Assembly (NCBI RefSeq): GCF_022346885.1
Contig: NZ_JAKRNK010000011.1
Coordinates: 1 to 64,000, forward strand
Length of the DNA: 64,000 bases
Source of the DNA: Paenibacillus sp. ACRRX
Lineage (GTDB): Bacteria > Bacillota > Bacilli > Paenibacillales > Paenibacillaceae
Direction: 5' to 3'
In this document: piece after piece, positions 15,460-23,839 of the stretch
Layout: the number at the start of each line of letters is the position of its first letter
Numbering within the stretch: position 1 is the stretch's first letter
Made by a program: the position numbers and the translations under genes
The notes under the pieces: generated by a model
Seen by the model: the letters and a program-made list of their open reading frames with translations, nothing else
The model's database searches: none
Told to the model about the DNA's origin: nothing

Positions 15460-18108
15460 TCACAACCACTCGTTAAACTTGCGAATGTACCAAGTTTTAA
15501 CTAATTGGGTTAAAAGACAATACCCCATTAAAATACCGATCAGCCATGGGAAATAAGATAACGGCAGCGGTTGCAAACCAATCTCCTCACCTAGCAGCGT
15601 AAAGGGAATGCAGATACCCGCAACCATGATGAGTCCGGTCAGCAGCAGGACAGGCCAACTGGCACGGCTTTGGAAAAACGGTATTTTTTGAGTTCGTATC
15701 ATATGAACGATTAACGTTTGTGAGAGCAGACCCTCTATAAACCATCCCGATTGAAACAGTGACTGTTCCCCAATCGTATTGGCAGCAAATACGTAATACA
15801 TTACAAAGAACGTCGAGTAATCAAAGATCGAGCTGATTGGGCCGATGCAAAGCATAAAACGACCGATTGATTTGGCATCCCATTTGCGGGGCTTGGACAA
15901 GAACTCTTTATCCATGTTGTCCCATGGGATTGAAAGTTGGGAAATATCGTAGAATAGGTTTTGTATGAGCAAATGTATGGGCAGCATAGGCATAAATGGC
16001 AGAAAGACGCTTGCACCAAGCACACTAAATACGTTTCCAAAATTAGAACTGGCTGTCATTTTAATGTACTTTATTATATTGCCGAATGTTTTTCTCCCCT
16101 CAATAACACCTTCTTCCAGAACCATGAGACTCTTCTCCAACAAAATAATGTCTGCTGATTCTTTGGCGATATCTACCGCTGTATCGACAGATATCCCGAC
16201 ATCTGCTTCCCGCAGCGATGCAGCATCGTTAATCCCGTCCCCCATAAATCCAACGGTGTGTCCCTTGCTCTGTAAGGCGCTTACAATCCGCGCCTTTTGC
16301 AGTGGATTTAGCTTCGCAAATACGGAAGTTTGTTCTGCTAGATCAGCCAGATGATGATCTGGCATGTCGTCGATCTCACTGCCAAGCACGATACGCTCCA
16401 CATGTAGGCCTACATCTCGGCACACTTTGCGGGCTACGGCTTCATTGTCACCTGTTAGCACTTTCACTGTTACACCATTATCATGCAGCGCTTGGATGGC
16501 TGGTGCTGCACTTTCTTTGGCAGGATCAAGGAAGCAGATGTAACCTATGAGTGTGAGGTCGGATTCATCGTGAACTGTATATTGATCGCTCTGTGTGCGA
16601 AGCTCTTTAGTCGCAACCGCCACAACACGCAGGCCATCGCTGTTTAACGACTGCACGATCTGCTCTATGTCTGCACTTATTTCATCTGTCATCGGAACGA
16701 GCTGCCCCTGATCAGAGACATGGGAACATATACGGAGCAGTTCTTCCATTGCCCCCTTGCAAATGAGCAGATGCTGATTGTCCTTTTCTAAGATGACAGA
16801 CATGCGGCGACGGTTAAAATCAAATGGGATCTCGTCCACTTTCTGGTATAAGAGCTCCGCGCCAAGTATATCTTGGAGTTCGGCATGCTCAAGCACTGCA
16901 ACGTCTAATAAATTTTTCAGACCAGTCTGATGAAAGCTGTTTAAATAAGCATACCGCAGCACGTTTTCGTCTTCATGGCCATGAATGTCCAGATGCCGTT
17001 TTAGTACAATTTTATCCTGAGTCAGCGTGCCCGTCTTATCTGTACATAAGATGTTCATCGCGCCAAAATTCTGAATGGCGTTTAGACGCTTAACAACAAC
17101 TTTATTGCGGGCCATCGTATTTGCACCTTTTGCGAGATTAGAAGTTACAATGACGGGAAGCATTTCAGGTGTTAAGCCAACAGCTACGGATAGGCCAAAG
17201 AAAAAAGCATCGAGCCAATCTCCCTTTGTGAAGCCGTTTAGGAAGAAGATGATCGGAACCATAATGAGCATAAAGCGGATCAGCAAGAAGCTTACACTGT
17301 TGACGCCTTTATCAAAGCTTGTCATAGGACGAGAGCCGACTAAGGTCTTCGCCATCGCGCCGAAATAAGTGCGGCAGCCTGTAGACACAACGATACCTGT
17401 GGCAGAACCACTTATGATGTTGGTGCCCATATAACACATGTTGGGCAACTCAATGGCGCTGTGGCGCAGCTGACGCTTGTGCGTCGAGAATTGGGCATGA
17501 CGCGGCAGTGTATCTTGTTTCTCCACAGGCAGCGCCTCGCCAGTAAGTGATGATTCACTGGCGAACAGGTCCTTAGACGTTAGTAATCTAATATCTGCAG
17601 GAACCAAGTCCCCAGCAGACAGATGAATGATATCCCCCGGAACCAGCGCCTCCATATCGATCTCGTAAGGAGCGGATTGCCTGATGACAGAGGCGGTAGA
17701 CTTGACCATTTCCTTTAATTTCTCTGCCGTGCGCTGAGAGCGGTATTCTTGTGTAAAGGAAATAAGGACACTAATCGTTACCATCACGCTAATGATGATG
17801 GCAGCTTCCGTATCTTTGGTGATGATCGAGAATAAGTCCAGTCCGAGCAAAATCAAAATAAACGGATTCTTAAAGCAGGCAAGCAGCTGCATGTACCAGG
17901 CTGGTGCCTTGTCTTGAATAATACGATTGCTCCCGTGTTGTGCTTGTCGAAGTGTGGCTTCTGCATTTGAAAGCCCTAGTAAAGTCGTGTCGTATTCCTC
18001 AAGCACGTCATCGTAATGCCAGGAAGAGATTTCAATTAGGCGGGATGAGATTTGCTTGATCGTGTCGTCTTGATTCGTGTGTTTGTTTTTGAATCTGTTT
18101 GTAAACAT
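15460..18108 (-). CDS. mgtA: Magnesium-transporting P-type ATPase MgtA
   Basis: 882 residues, the size of P3B Mg2+ ATPases. It has the cation-ATPase N-domain, the actuator TGEALP loop, the phosphorylation site LCTDKTGTLTQD, the hinge GDGIND (as MGDGINDAASL) and about ten membrane segments including a C-terminal block. It imports Mg2+ when Mg2+ is scarce. ATG 18108 is set by AAGGAGGAG; longer frames to 18153 lack a site and would overlap a terminator. The 540-base leader carries an M-box riboswitch and a second terminator. Confidence 0.95.
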   Translation of the reverse strand: MFTNRFKNKHTNQDDTIKQISSRLIEISSWHYDDVLEEYDTTLLGLSNAEATLRQAQHGSNRIIQDKAPAWYMQLLACFKNPFILILLGLDLFSIITKDTEAAIIISVMVTISVLISFTQEYRSQRTAEKLKEMVKSTASVIRQSAPYEIDMEALVPGDIIHLSAGDLVPADIRLLTSKDLFASESSLTGEALPVEKQDTLPRHAQFSTHKRQLRHSAIELPNMCYMGTNIISGSATGIVVSTGCRTYFGAMAKTLVGSRPMTSFDKGVNSVSFLLIRFMLIMVPIIFFLNGFTKGDWLDAFFFGLSVAVGLTPEMLPVIVTSNLAKGANTMARNKVVVKRLNAIQNFGAMNILCTDKTGTLTQDKIVLKRHLDIHGHEDENVLRYAYLNSFHQTGLKNLLDVAVLEHAELQDILGAELLYQKVDEIPFDFNRRRMSVILEKDNQHLLICKGAMEELLRICSHVSDQGQLVPMTDEISADIEQIVQSLNSDGLRVVAVATKELRTQSDQYTVHDESDLTLIGYICFLDPAKESAAPAIQALHDNGVTVKVLTGDNEAVARKVCRDVGLHVERIVLGSEIDDMPDHHLADLAEQTSVFAKLNPLQKARIVSALQSKGHTVGFMGDGINDAASLREADVGISVDTAVDIAKESADIILLEKSLMVLEEGVIEGRKTFGNIIKYIKMTASSNFGNVFSVLGASVFLPFMPMLPIHLLIQNLFYDISQLSIPWDNMDKEFLSKPRKWDAKSIGRFMLCIGPISSIFDYSTFFVMYYVFAANTIGEQSLFQSGWFIEGLLSQTLIVHMIRTQKIPFFQSRASWPVLLLTGLIMVAGICIPFTLLGEEIGLQPLPLSYFPWLIGILMGYCLLTQLVKTWYIRKFNEWL

Positions 18109-18152
18109 GGTGATACTCCTCCTTCGAGTGGAAGCAATGCGAAGGAGCTCCA

Positions 18153-18183
18153 TAAAAAAACAGCCCCCGGATAGGAGAGCTGT
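18153..18183 (-). terminator. Second terminator in the mgtA leader
   Basis: On the minus strand ACAGCTCTCC pairs imperfectly with GGGGGCTGT, followed by seven T. It ends 45 bases before the mgtA ATG. Its 5' arm ACAGCT can pair instead with AGCTGT at 18217-18222, giving a possible antiterminator. Confidence 0.8.
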
Positions 18184-18187
18184 TCGT

Positions 18188-18376
18188 TCAATTCTTGAAA
18201 GCTGGTGGAACAGGTGACAGCTTTAAATACACCTGCTTATGTATAAGAGGTGGGAAAAGTTGACAATATCCTATCCGCAGCTGCAAGAGTTGATCCTCTC
18301 CGCAATGCTTTTTGCATAAAAAATTTGTAAATAGGTTGAAAAACATAAAAGGTCGCCAACTACTGCTGCCGTCCAT
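18188..18376 (-). CDS. Candidate 62-codon mgtA leader peptide
   Basis: An ORF starting with ATG nine bases after GGAGGAGGG (18386-18394), an ideal ribosome binding site. It begins 25 bases past the M-box terminator and stops five bases before the second terminator. The product is rich in Phe, Leu and Pro and ends in LSPVPPAFKN, with an earlier LFPPL. Position and Pro-Pro motifs suggest a regulatory leader peptide controlling the second terminator, by analogy with the proline-rich mgtL of Salmonella mgtA. It might instead be a small protein or chance. Confidence 0.5.
   Translation of the reverse strand: MDGSSSWRPFMFFNLFTNFLCKKHCGEDQLLQLRIGYCQLFPPLIHKQVYLKLSPVPPAFKN
18198..18235 (-). promoter_or_regulatory. 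Competing hairpins at the end of the mgtA leader ORF
   Basis: Two perfect inverted repeats share bases and exclude one another: CAGGTG/CACCTG (18211-18235) and AAAGCTG/CAGCTTT (18198-18224). The segment AGCTGT within them (18217-18222) is also complementary to the 5' arm of the downstream terminator. All lie within the last 16 codons of the leader ORF, the layout of translation-linked attenuators. Confidence 0.5.
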
Positions 18377-18400
18377 CAGACTTTTCCCTCCTCCGACTCA

Positions 18401-18430
18401 TAAAAATAGGCCCCCTAGAGATAGGGGGCC
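18401..18430 (-). terminator. M-box riboswitch terminator
   Basis: On the minus strand GGCCCCC/GGGGGCC with an 8-base loop runs into TATTTTTATG. The upstream GGGGGCTCTAGATGG (about 18464-18478) can pair with CCATGGCCCCC of the terminator arm, giving an antiterminator. Confidence 0.85.
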
Positions 18431-18463
18431 ATGGTGAATGCGCACGCGCAAATAAAATACCAT

Positions 18464-18632
18464 CTAGAGCCCCCTGGTCGAGTTTTGGCACTATACAACG
18501 TAAAGACATTTGTCTTAGCCACCTTATGAAAAGCCTTAATCCGGCAATTCCTGTTCTACCCATGGGCATCTTTCGATATTTCTGGGCAGTGGCCTGTGTT
18601 TGTATAGGAGCCTCACCTAACGAGGTCATTTG
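18464..18632 (-). ncRNA. M-box (ykoK) magnesium riboswitch aptamer
   Basis: The minus strand carries the M-box core blocks in order: CGTTAGGTGAGGCTCCTATA, AGGCCACTGCCCAGAAATAT, CGAAAGATGCCCATGGGT, then CCGGATTAAGGCTTTTC and the closing GTGCCAAAACTCGA. These agree with the ykoK leader of B. subtilis. High Mg2+ folds the aptamer and promotes termination, shutting off mgtA. Ends are approximate. Confidence 0.93.
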
Positions 18633-18641
18633 ACACCCCTA

Positions 18642-18670
18642 ATAGTAGTCTGGACATTTGTCTTTGTCAA
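18642..18670 (-). promoter_or_regulatory. Sigma-A promoter of the mgtA leader
   Basis: Minus-strand TTGACA, 17 bases, TACTAT. This is near-consensus with ideal spacing and lies just upstream of the M-box. Confidence 0.82.
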
Positions 18671-18733
18671 CTGTTTTCAAACCGATTAAAATTGTAATTA
18701 CTGGATGTTATTTTGTTTCTTTCTTTTTAGTAC

Positions 18734-18764
18734 TTTACTTTAACGCTGCGTTAACGTTTAGAAT
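18734..18764 (+). promoter_or_regulatory. MerR-type promoter with operator in a 19-bp spacer
   Basis: TTTACT and TAGAAT are 19 bases apart, the over-long spacer typical of promoters twisted by MerR activators. The perfect inverted repeat TTAACG-CTG-CGTTAA (18740-18754) fills the spacer. It precedes a MerR-family gene, so autoregulation is strongly suggested. Confidence 0.75.
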
Positions 18765-18811
18765 GAGAGTATCACGTGAGAACTATTTGGACTTAAAGAG
18801 GTGACGTCACC

Positions 18812-19867
18812 ATGAAAATACAGGAAGCTTCCCGATTATTGGGCATGACCCCACGATCAATTCGTTACTATGAAGAACGAGGGCTGCTCGCTCCCTTTAA
18901 AAAAGAGAACAACGGGTATCGTGTGCTTACCAATGACGATATGGAACGACTGAGGATGATTGGCAGGCTGCGGGAATTAGATCTGCCCATAGATGATATT
19001 CAACACTGCTTGAACGATGCCATGGCGGGAGAATTGTCTAAGCTGCGTCCTTTCTTGTTACGTAAACGCAATGCGCTGGCAGAAGAATATGTGCAAATGA
19101 GAACATTGATGAAACTGATGGATCATATGATACACGCCTCAGACGATATGGAAGGAGAACAGGCGATTATGGAATTGGAACAAGTGACAGAGCAAGCGAA
19201 GCGGGTAAGAGAGCTGCGATTAAATTGGCAGGACAGATGGAACTTTGATAAGCAGGCAAAAGGGTATGACGCAGCCGTAAATCGCATTCACGGGAATTCC
19301 GATGTTCATGCCGACTATGAGAGGGTACTGCAGCGGACAAGTGGAATAATACAAGTAAAACCAGGAGAACGCGGACTCGATCTGGGAATTGGAACAGGCA
19401 ATCTATCTGCTCGCTGTTGGGAGCAAGGGGCGCTTATGACCGGTGTTGATCAATCGGAGGAGATGTTAAAGCAATGCCGGGCCAAGTGGCCAGAGTTCAG
19501 GCTGTATTTGGGTAATATGATGTCTTTGCCTTTGGCAGATGAGAAGTTCGATTTTATTATGTCGACGTATGCACTGCATCATTTGACAGAAGAACAAAAG
19601 TGTATAGCGCTGGATGAGATGGATCGAGTCCTCGTGCCAGGTGGCCGGATTGCAATTGGTGATCTGATGTTTGAAACAGAACAGCACCGTAATGAATATA
19701 TGATTCGTCTGAAGAAAGAAGGAAAGTTTGAGGAAATTACAGGGATTTTGGATGAGTATTATGCAGATCGTTCCCGACTGCTGGCATGGTGGGAGAAGCA
19801 CGGATATGAAGTCCATGCAGAACAGCTTGGCTTGTTGGTTCACTTGGTATATGCGCGGAAAAAATAA
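18812..19867 (+). CDS. MerR regulator fused to SAM methyltransferase
   Basis: 351 residues. Residues 1-70 are a MerR winged helix (MTPRSIRYYEERGLL), about 75-130 the dimerisation helix, and about 150-300 a class I methyltransferase with motif I GLDLGIGTGNLS, an acidic motif II (GVDQSEEM) and motif III (FDFIMSTYALHHL). The enzyme domain occupies the place of a MerR effector domain, so methylation and gene control may be linked by its substrate or by SAM. It has its own MerR-type promoter and is divergent from mgtA. The ribosome binding site lies in the palindrome GGTGACGTCACC. Confidence 0.88.
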   Translation: MKIQEASRLLGMTPRSIRYYEERGLLAPFKKENNGYRVLTNDDMERLRMIGRLRELDLPIDDIQHCLNDAMAGELSKLRPFLLRKRNALAEEYVQMRTLMKLMDHMIHASDDMEGEQAIMELEQVTEQAKRVRELRLNWQDRWNFDKQAKGYDAAVNRIHGNSDVHADYERVLQRTSGIIQVKPGERGLDLGIGTGNLSARCWEQGALMTGVDQSEEMLKQCRAKWPEFRLYLGNMMSLPLADEKFDFIMSTYALHHLTEEQKCIALDEMDRVLVPGGRIAIGDLMFETEQHRNEYMIRLKKEGKFEEITGILDEYYADRSRLLAWWEKHGYEVHAEQLGLLVHLVYARKK

Positions 19868-19887
19868 GTTAGGACAATTACACGAGG

Positions 19888-19922
19888 GACGCGGTTATGC
19901 TAAGCATAACCGCGTCTTTTGT
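19888..19922 (+). terminator. Terminator of the MerR-methyltransferase gene
   Basis: The stem GACGCGGTTATGC/GCATAACCGCGTC with a 3-base loop is followed by TTTTGTT. Confidence 0.88.
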
Positions 19923-19942
19923 TAGAAATTCTATCATGGAAG

Positions 19943-20161
19943 CTAACTGTTTTTGGATAAGTGTTGCTGGATAATCGTAATGTATTGCTGCTGCTGCTCA
20001 GGACTGCTTTCTTTCCATATCAGTTCAAACAGGACACCAAGACCAGGCAATGCGCGCTCATCGCCGTCAACCGAACCAACGATCATATCCTCTACATCTG
20101 CATCGGTTTTGTTCGAGATTTTCTGAATGATGGCCTGACGCAAGTTAATTAGTACGCTCAT
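19943..20161 (-). CDS. sspI: Small acid-soluble spore protein SspI
   Basis: 72 residues. It shows the SspI pattern: an NLRQAI start, DVEDMIV and the hallmark LPGLGVLFELIWK, then a Gln-rich helix. SspI is a minor spore-core protein made in the forespore. AAGGAGGG precedes the ATG. It is divergent from ktrA; in B. subtilis sspI is beside the TrmH-type gene ysgA, which is two genes away here. Confidence 0.92.
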   Translation of the reverse strand: MSVLINLRQAIIQKISNKTDADVEDMIVGSVDGDERALPGLGVLFELIWKESSPEQQQQYITIIQQHLSKNS

Positions 20162-20247
20162 TCGTATGCCCTCCTTCTGTCATCGCTTTCATCCATTAGC
20201 GTAACCATGGTGAGAAAGAACCATGCATGTGGATTATGGAGTTGGTT

Positions 20248-20276
20248 AGGACAAGCAGGTTGAGCTATGATATAAT
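20248..20276 (+). promoter_or_regulatory. Candidate promoter of ktrA
   Basis: AGGACA and a perfect TATAAT are 17 bases apart, 39 bases upstream of the ktrA start. Confidence 0.45.
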
Positions 20277-20314
20277 ATTTCACAAAACGTGACGGGAAAC
20301 GGGAAGGTGAACCC

Positions 20315-20983
20315 ATGGCAAATAAGAAGCAGTATGCAATTATAGGTATGGGGCGATTCGGCTCCAGTATTGCTCGCAGCTTAAGTAATCTTGGCTTTGA
20401 AGTGCTGGCGATTGACTCAAGTGAGCAGCGAATTCAGGAAATTGTCAACATGGTAACACATGCTGTATCTGCGGATTCTACCGAAGAAGAGGCATTAAAA
20501 GCGCTTGGCGTTCGGAACTTTGATGTCGTGGTTGTAGCAATTGGTCAAGATATTCAAGCGAGCATTCTAACTACGCTTATTCTTAAAGATCTAGGTGTAC
20601 CCATGATTGTTGCTAAGGCGCAAAATGAGCTGCACGGAAAAGTATTGAGCAAAATCGGTGCTGATAAAGTCGTATTCCCAGAACGCGATATGGGGACACG
20701 TGTCGCTCACAATTTGATATCGCCTAACATATTGGATTACATCGAGTTGTCTGATGATCACAGTATTGTCGAGGTTCGTGCAACCGGCAGTATGCTAGGA
20801 CAGAACTTGATTGAGTTGGATATTCGCGCGCGGTTTGGCTGCAACGTAATGGCGATTAAAAATAATGGACATATTAACATCTCACCATTGGCGGATTACC
20901 GATTACGTGAAGAGGATGTATTGGTCATTGTCGGTCAGAACGACAATCTGAAAAAGTTGGAGTTGGCATATTCGGGAGCATGA
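20315..20983 (+). CDS. ktrA: K+ uptake regulatory subunit KtrA/KtrC
   Basis: 222 residues. A Rossmann RCK_N domain with IGMGRFGSSIAR and a downstream acidic residue (AIDSSE) for nucleotide binding, then RCK_C from about 140. KtrA rings bind ATP/ADP (and c-di-AMP in this family) and gate the KtrB/D potassium channel; no channel gene is in the window. KtrA and KtrC cannot be separated by eye. Its stop overlaps the next start (ATGA). Confidence 0.9.
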   Translation: MANKKQYAIIGMGRFGSSIARSLSNLGFEVLAIDSSEQRIQEIVNMVTHAVSADSTEEEALKALGVRNFDVVVVAIGQDIQASILTTLILKDLGVPMIVAKAQNELHGKVLSKIGADKVVFPERDMGTRVAHNLISPNILDYIELSDDHSIVEVRATGSMLGQNLIELDIRARFGCNVMAIKNNGHINISPLADYRLREEDVLVIVGQNDNLKKLELAYSGA

Positions 20984-21795
20984 GAAACAACATGAGTATA
21001 AATTCAATTACATCTTTGCATAATCCGCGTGTTAAGCAATGGACGCAGCTGCAAGAGCGGAAGCATCGCAGCCGCGAGGGACGCTTTATTGCTGAAGGCG
21101 TACATCTCGTTCAGGAAGCATTGCGTTCCCAAAGTACAGTGGAATGTGTTGTTTATGATATGGATAAGGGCATTCCTAACGAGTTACGATTGGCTGCTGC
21201 GAATGAGGGGGAGGTCGAATGGATCGGTGTGACAGATGCGATTATTCGCAAATGTACGGATACGGAGACCCCGCAGCCCTTATTTGCGGTCATGAAGAAG
21301 CCTGCAACGGACTGGCGTTACTTATTCGAAGACAAGCAGGCACTGGTTGTAGCTGTTGATGGTGTGCAGGACCCGGGAAATCTGGGTACGATAATACGTA
21401 CAGCAGACGCAGTAGGTGCAACTGGTGTTGTTGTCGGTAGAGGGACGGTTGATCTGTATAACAGTAAGACGGTTCGCTCCACAATGGGTTCTTTGTTCCA
21501 TCTTCCTGTAGTTGAGGGAGATCTTGAGGAACTTATTCCAGAGGCGAAGAGGCACCATGTGCGTGTAGTTAGCACAAGCTTGCAGGCCGAAGCGAATTGC
21601 TATGAGCACAGCTTTACCGGCCCGACCTGGCTGGTCGTAGGTAATGAAGGTAAAGGGGTGTCTGCGCAGGTACAGGCACTGGTCGATGACGCCGTCATTA
21701 TCCCGATGCGCGGGCAGGCTGAATCGCTTAATGTGGCGATGGCAACCTCGGTGCTGCTGTATGAGGCGATGCGTCAACGGTATTTTTACAAGTAA
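20980..21795 (+). CDS. TrmH/SpoU-family RNA 2'-O-methyltransferase (YsgA-like)
   Basis: 271 residues. An N-terminal substrate-binding domain (residues 1-105) precedes a SPOUT knot domain with the three TrmH motifs NLGTIIRTADAVG, VGNEGKGVS and IPMRGQAESLNVA. It should methylate a ribose in rRNA or tRNA; the nucleotide is not known. It overlaps ktrA by four bases. An ATG at 20992 is an alternative start. In B. subtilis ysgA lies next to sspI and pheS; pheST is not seen here. Confidence 0.9.
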   Translation: MRNNMSINSITSLHNPRVKQWTQLQERKHRSREGRFIAEGVHLVQEALRSQSTVECVVYDMDKGIPNELRLAAANEGEVEWIGVTDAIIRKCTDTETPQPLFAVMKKPATDWRYLFEDKQALVVAVDGVQDPGNLGTIIRTADAVGATGVVVGRGTVDLYNSKTVRSTMGSLFHLPVVEGDLEELIPEAKRHHVRVVSTSLQAEANCYEHSFTGPTWLVVGNEGKGVSAQVQALVDDAVIIPMRGQAESLNVAMATSVLLYEAMRQRYFYK

Positions 21796-21872
21796 ATTAA
21801 CCGTTCCGCGGTGGTTTATGCTGTCTTTTTTGAGGCAGATTATATGTTATTGTAGGAGATAAATTTATTACA

Positions 21873-21905
21873 GAAAACCCTTATAGTGTAAGGGTTTTCT
21901 ATATA
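21873..21905. terminator. Bidirectional terminator
   Basis: An 11-base perfect stem (GAAAACCCTTA/TAAGGGTTTTC) lies between converging genes. Confidence 0.75.
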
Positions 21906-21975
21906 TTCAAATCCTTCAATCTATAGATAAATATAGAAATGGTCCTGTTAAAACTTGCTGTTGATTTACTGATTA

Positions 21976-22251
21976 TTATCTCGCTTGTGAAATGGATTTC
22001 TGTTTTTGCCATTCGGAGGAACCAACCTTTTCCCAATAATCACTAGTTTGCTTATCGAAAATGATAAAGTAATCATTTGCTATCTTGATGAATTCAAACC
22101 TGTTCTGTACGTTTTGTGCTGATGCTTGCTTGCTCGGTGTCTCGACATAATCAACGTGTTTTGTTTTTAAAGATTGTGATATCAACCATGAGCTTAAAAG
22201 AAGGCATATACCTAAAAATAATATCGATATAAATTGATGATTCTTACTCAT
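21976..22251 (-). CDS. Small membrane-anchored protein, unknown
   Basis: 91 residues. One N-terminal hydrophobic helix (about 7-25, ISILFLGICLLLSSWLI) and a soluble outer part with an aromatic FEFIKIANDYFIIFDKQTSDYWEKV segment. ATG 22251 has GGAGG seven bases upstream; a longer frame starting at 22281 lacks one. Family not recognised. The 22252-22600 gap beyond it shows no gene and no clear signal apart from the next ribosome binding site. Confidence 0.6.
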   Translation of the reverse strand: MSKNHQFISILFLGICLLLSSWLISQSLKTKHVDYVETPSKQASAQNVQNRFEFIKIANDYFIIFDKQTSDYWEKVGSSEWQKQKSISQAR

Positions 22252-22600
22252 TATATAACCTCCAAAAGTAGTGAATTTCATATATTACCAAATGTAAGGA
22301 CGAAAAAACAAAAAACAAACATATATTTCTTATTAGACATTGTGTTCTCGTATTCCTAGCTGTCTAAATAACGAAACCAAGCCAGACAATGTTGCGAATA
22401 TTTAGCGTCGACACGATTAGAGCGTTCCATCTGACGTTTCAAACGAGCATCCTAAACCAGACAGGGACTGGAAAGTTTCGAATCTATCTCGATCAATTTC
22501 CATTCTCTCGCTCCTCCCCTCCGATTACAAACTTATCCGCAGCAATAGTTCACCCTTATGCCGTATTATCCGTTCGTATTGAATATTAGGAGGATTTAAG

Positions 22601-22954
22601 ATGGCATTTCAAAGGACTGCCTATTTCATGATTTGTCTTGGAATACTTCTCTCTTCGTGTACGAGTCCATCATTATCCAATAATCCTGATCAAATCAGTC
22701 CTGCTCCAACTTTTCAAACAGGTGTTCTTTTTCAAAGTTCAAGTTTTAACGATCCGACGGAACGTGAAATAGCCGAAATCCTTGAAGAGAACTTAACGGC
22801 TGTTCTGGACAAAGATAAACAAAAGTTTGATGATACGTTTGTCATGCCAAAAGATGGCGAGATTTATTATTATGTCATGGATCCACCTTATCAAAGGTTT
22901 GAAAAAATAATGGGCAGTGGGAAGAGAATACTAGAAATCGGACTTATACCTTAG
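22601..22954 (+). pseudogene. Lipoprotein, probably frameshifted near its C-terminus
   Basis: 117 codons with a lipoprotein signal peptide (lipobox LSSC, Cys at about 20) and a helical EREIAEILEENLTAVLDKDK region, reminiscent of NTF2-like lipoproteins. TTAGGAGG precedes the ATG. After the stop the +1 frame reads on from 22950 to 23045 with protein-like sequence (REGQKESVEDYYIGLSAHF), and the +2 frame just before it also looks coding. The C-terminus may therefore have decayed by one or two indels. It could also be intact and simply short. Confidence 0.5.
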
Positions 22955-23150
22955 AGAAGGTCAGAAAGAAAGTGTGGAAGATTATTACATTGGATTGAGC
23001 GCGCATTTTGGTCATCATTTTCTGGCCACTAATGTCCTCCTTTAATTGGAACTGACATTTATAAAGTTTAAAATTTATGCAATAATTATCATGTTTTTAA
23101 AACTAAATGCTTCTCTCATGCATCTATTTAATTAGATAAAGAGGGGAGAA

Positions 23151-23744
23151 TTGGGGAAATTGGAATCGAGGTATGGAGTCACGACGGCGATCTGCATTCT
23201 ATGCGGCATGTTAATGATGGCAGGTTTTCTATTTTTATGGCCAACCTATCAGCAGATTGGCAATTTGTCTGCACTAAGCGATACTTGGTCCGAGAAAAGC
23301 GTTCATATTGGTTTCCCTGAAGCAATGGAACCACAGTTATATGATGGGGACGCGGGGACTTTTTTAACAAATACGCTAGGTAATATTCTAGAACCTGACA
23401 AACCTTTTACAGGGCAAACTTTTGCACTTGACTCGGATATATATGGAATGCAGCTAGATACAATAAAGGCAGGCTTACAAGAGGGTAGCATTCTACGAAC
23501 CAGCGTGCAGGAGGCGCCTCCAATATTGCTCGAAGCGAATGCCTCTTATGAACTACATAAGGAAAATAGCCATTGGACGATTGTATTCCGAACAACTGGC
23601 ATACAGCAGTTTAAGCTATATAGCCCGATGCCGGTCAGGATAGAAGGAGAAGGAGTTACAGTAGTCCATCAGGAGGAAGCGCAGGTAGTTATCGTCACAC
23701 GTGTCGGCAACTATAGCCCCATCGACCTGTATTGGTCATCCTAA
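23151..23744 (+). CDS. Membrane-anchored protein of unknown function
   Basis: 197 residues. A single N-terminal hydrophobic helix (about 12-31) and an exported beta-rich domain of about 160 residues. No recognised family, no cysteine pairs, no catalytic motif. It starts with TTG behind AGAGGGGAG; a TTG at 23160 is an alternative. It lies in a run of orphan genes. Confidence 0.6.
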   Translation: MGKLESRYGVTTAICILCGMLMMAGFLFLWPTYQQIGNLSALSDTWSEKSVHIGFPEAMEPQLYDGDAGTFLTNTLGNILEPDKPFTGQTFALDSDIYGMQLDTIKAGLQEGSILRTSVQEAPPILLEANASYELHKENSHWTIVFRTTGIQQFKLYSPMPVRIEGEGVTVVHQEEAQVVIVTRVGNYSPIDLYWSS

Positions 23745-23839
23745 TAGGTGCTGCATTGAGTATCTTAGAAATGATAAAGTTATGAATAGAGGTTATAGAC
23801 CTAAAGACATCAAGATTTAGCTGGGAGGTTGTTATCGGT

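Noticed and set aside
22389-22589. 66-codon ORF in the gap before the lipoprotein gene
   Set aside because: No ribosome binding site and no protein-like features.
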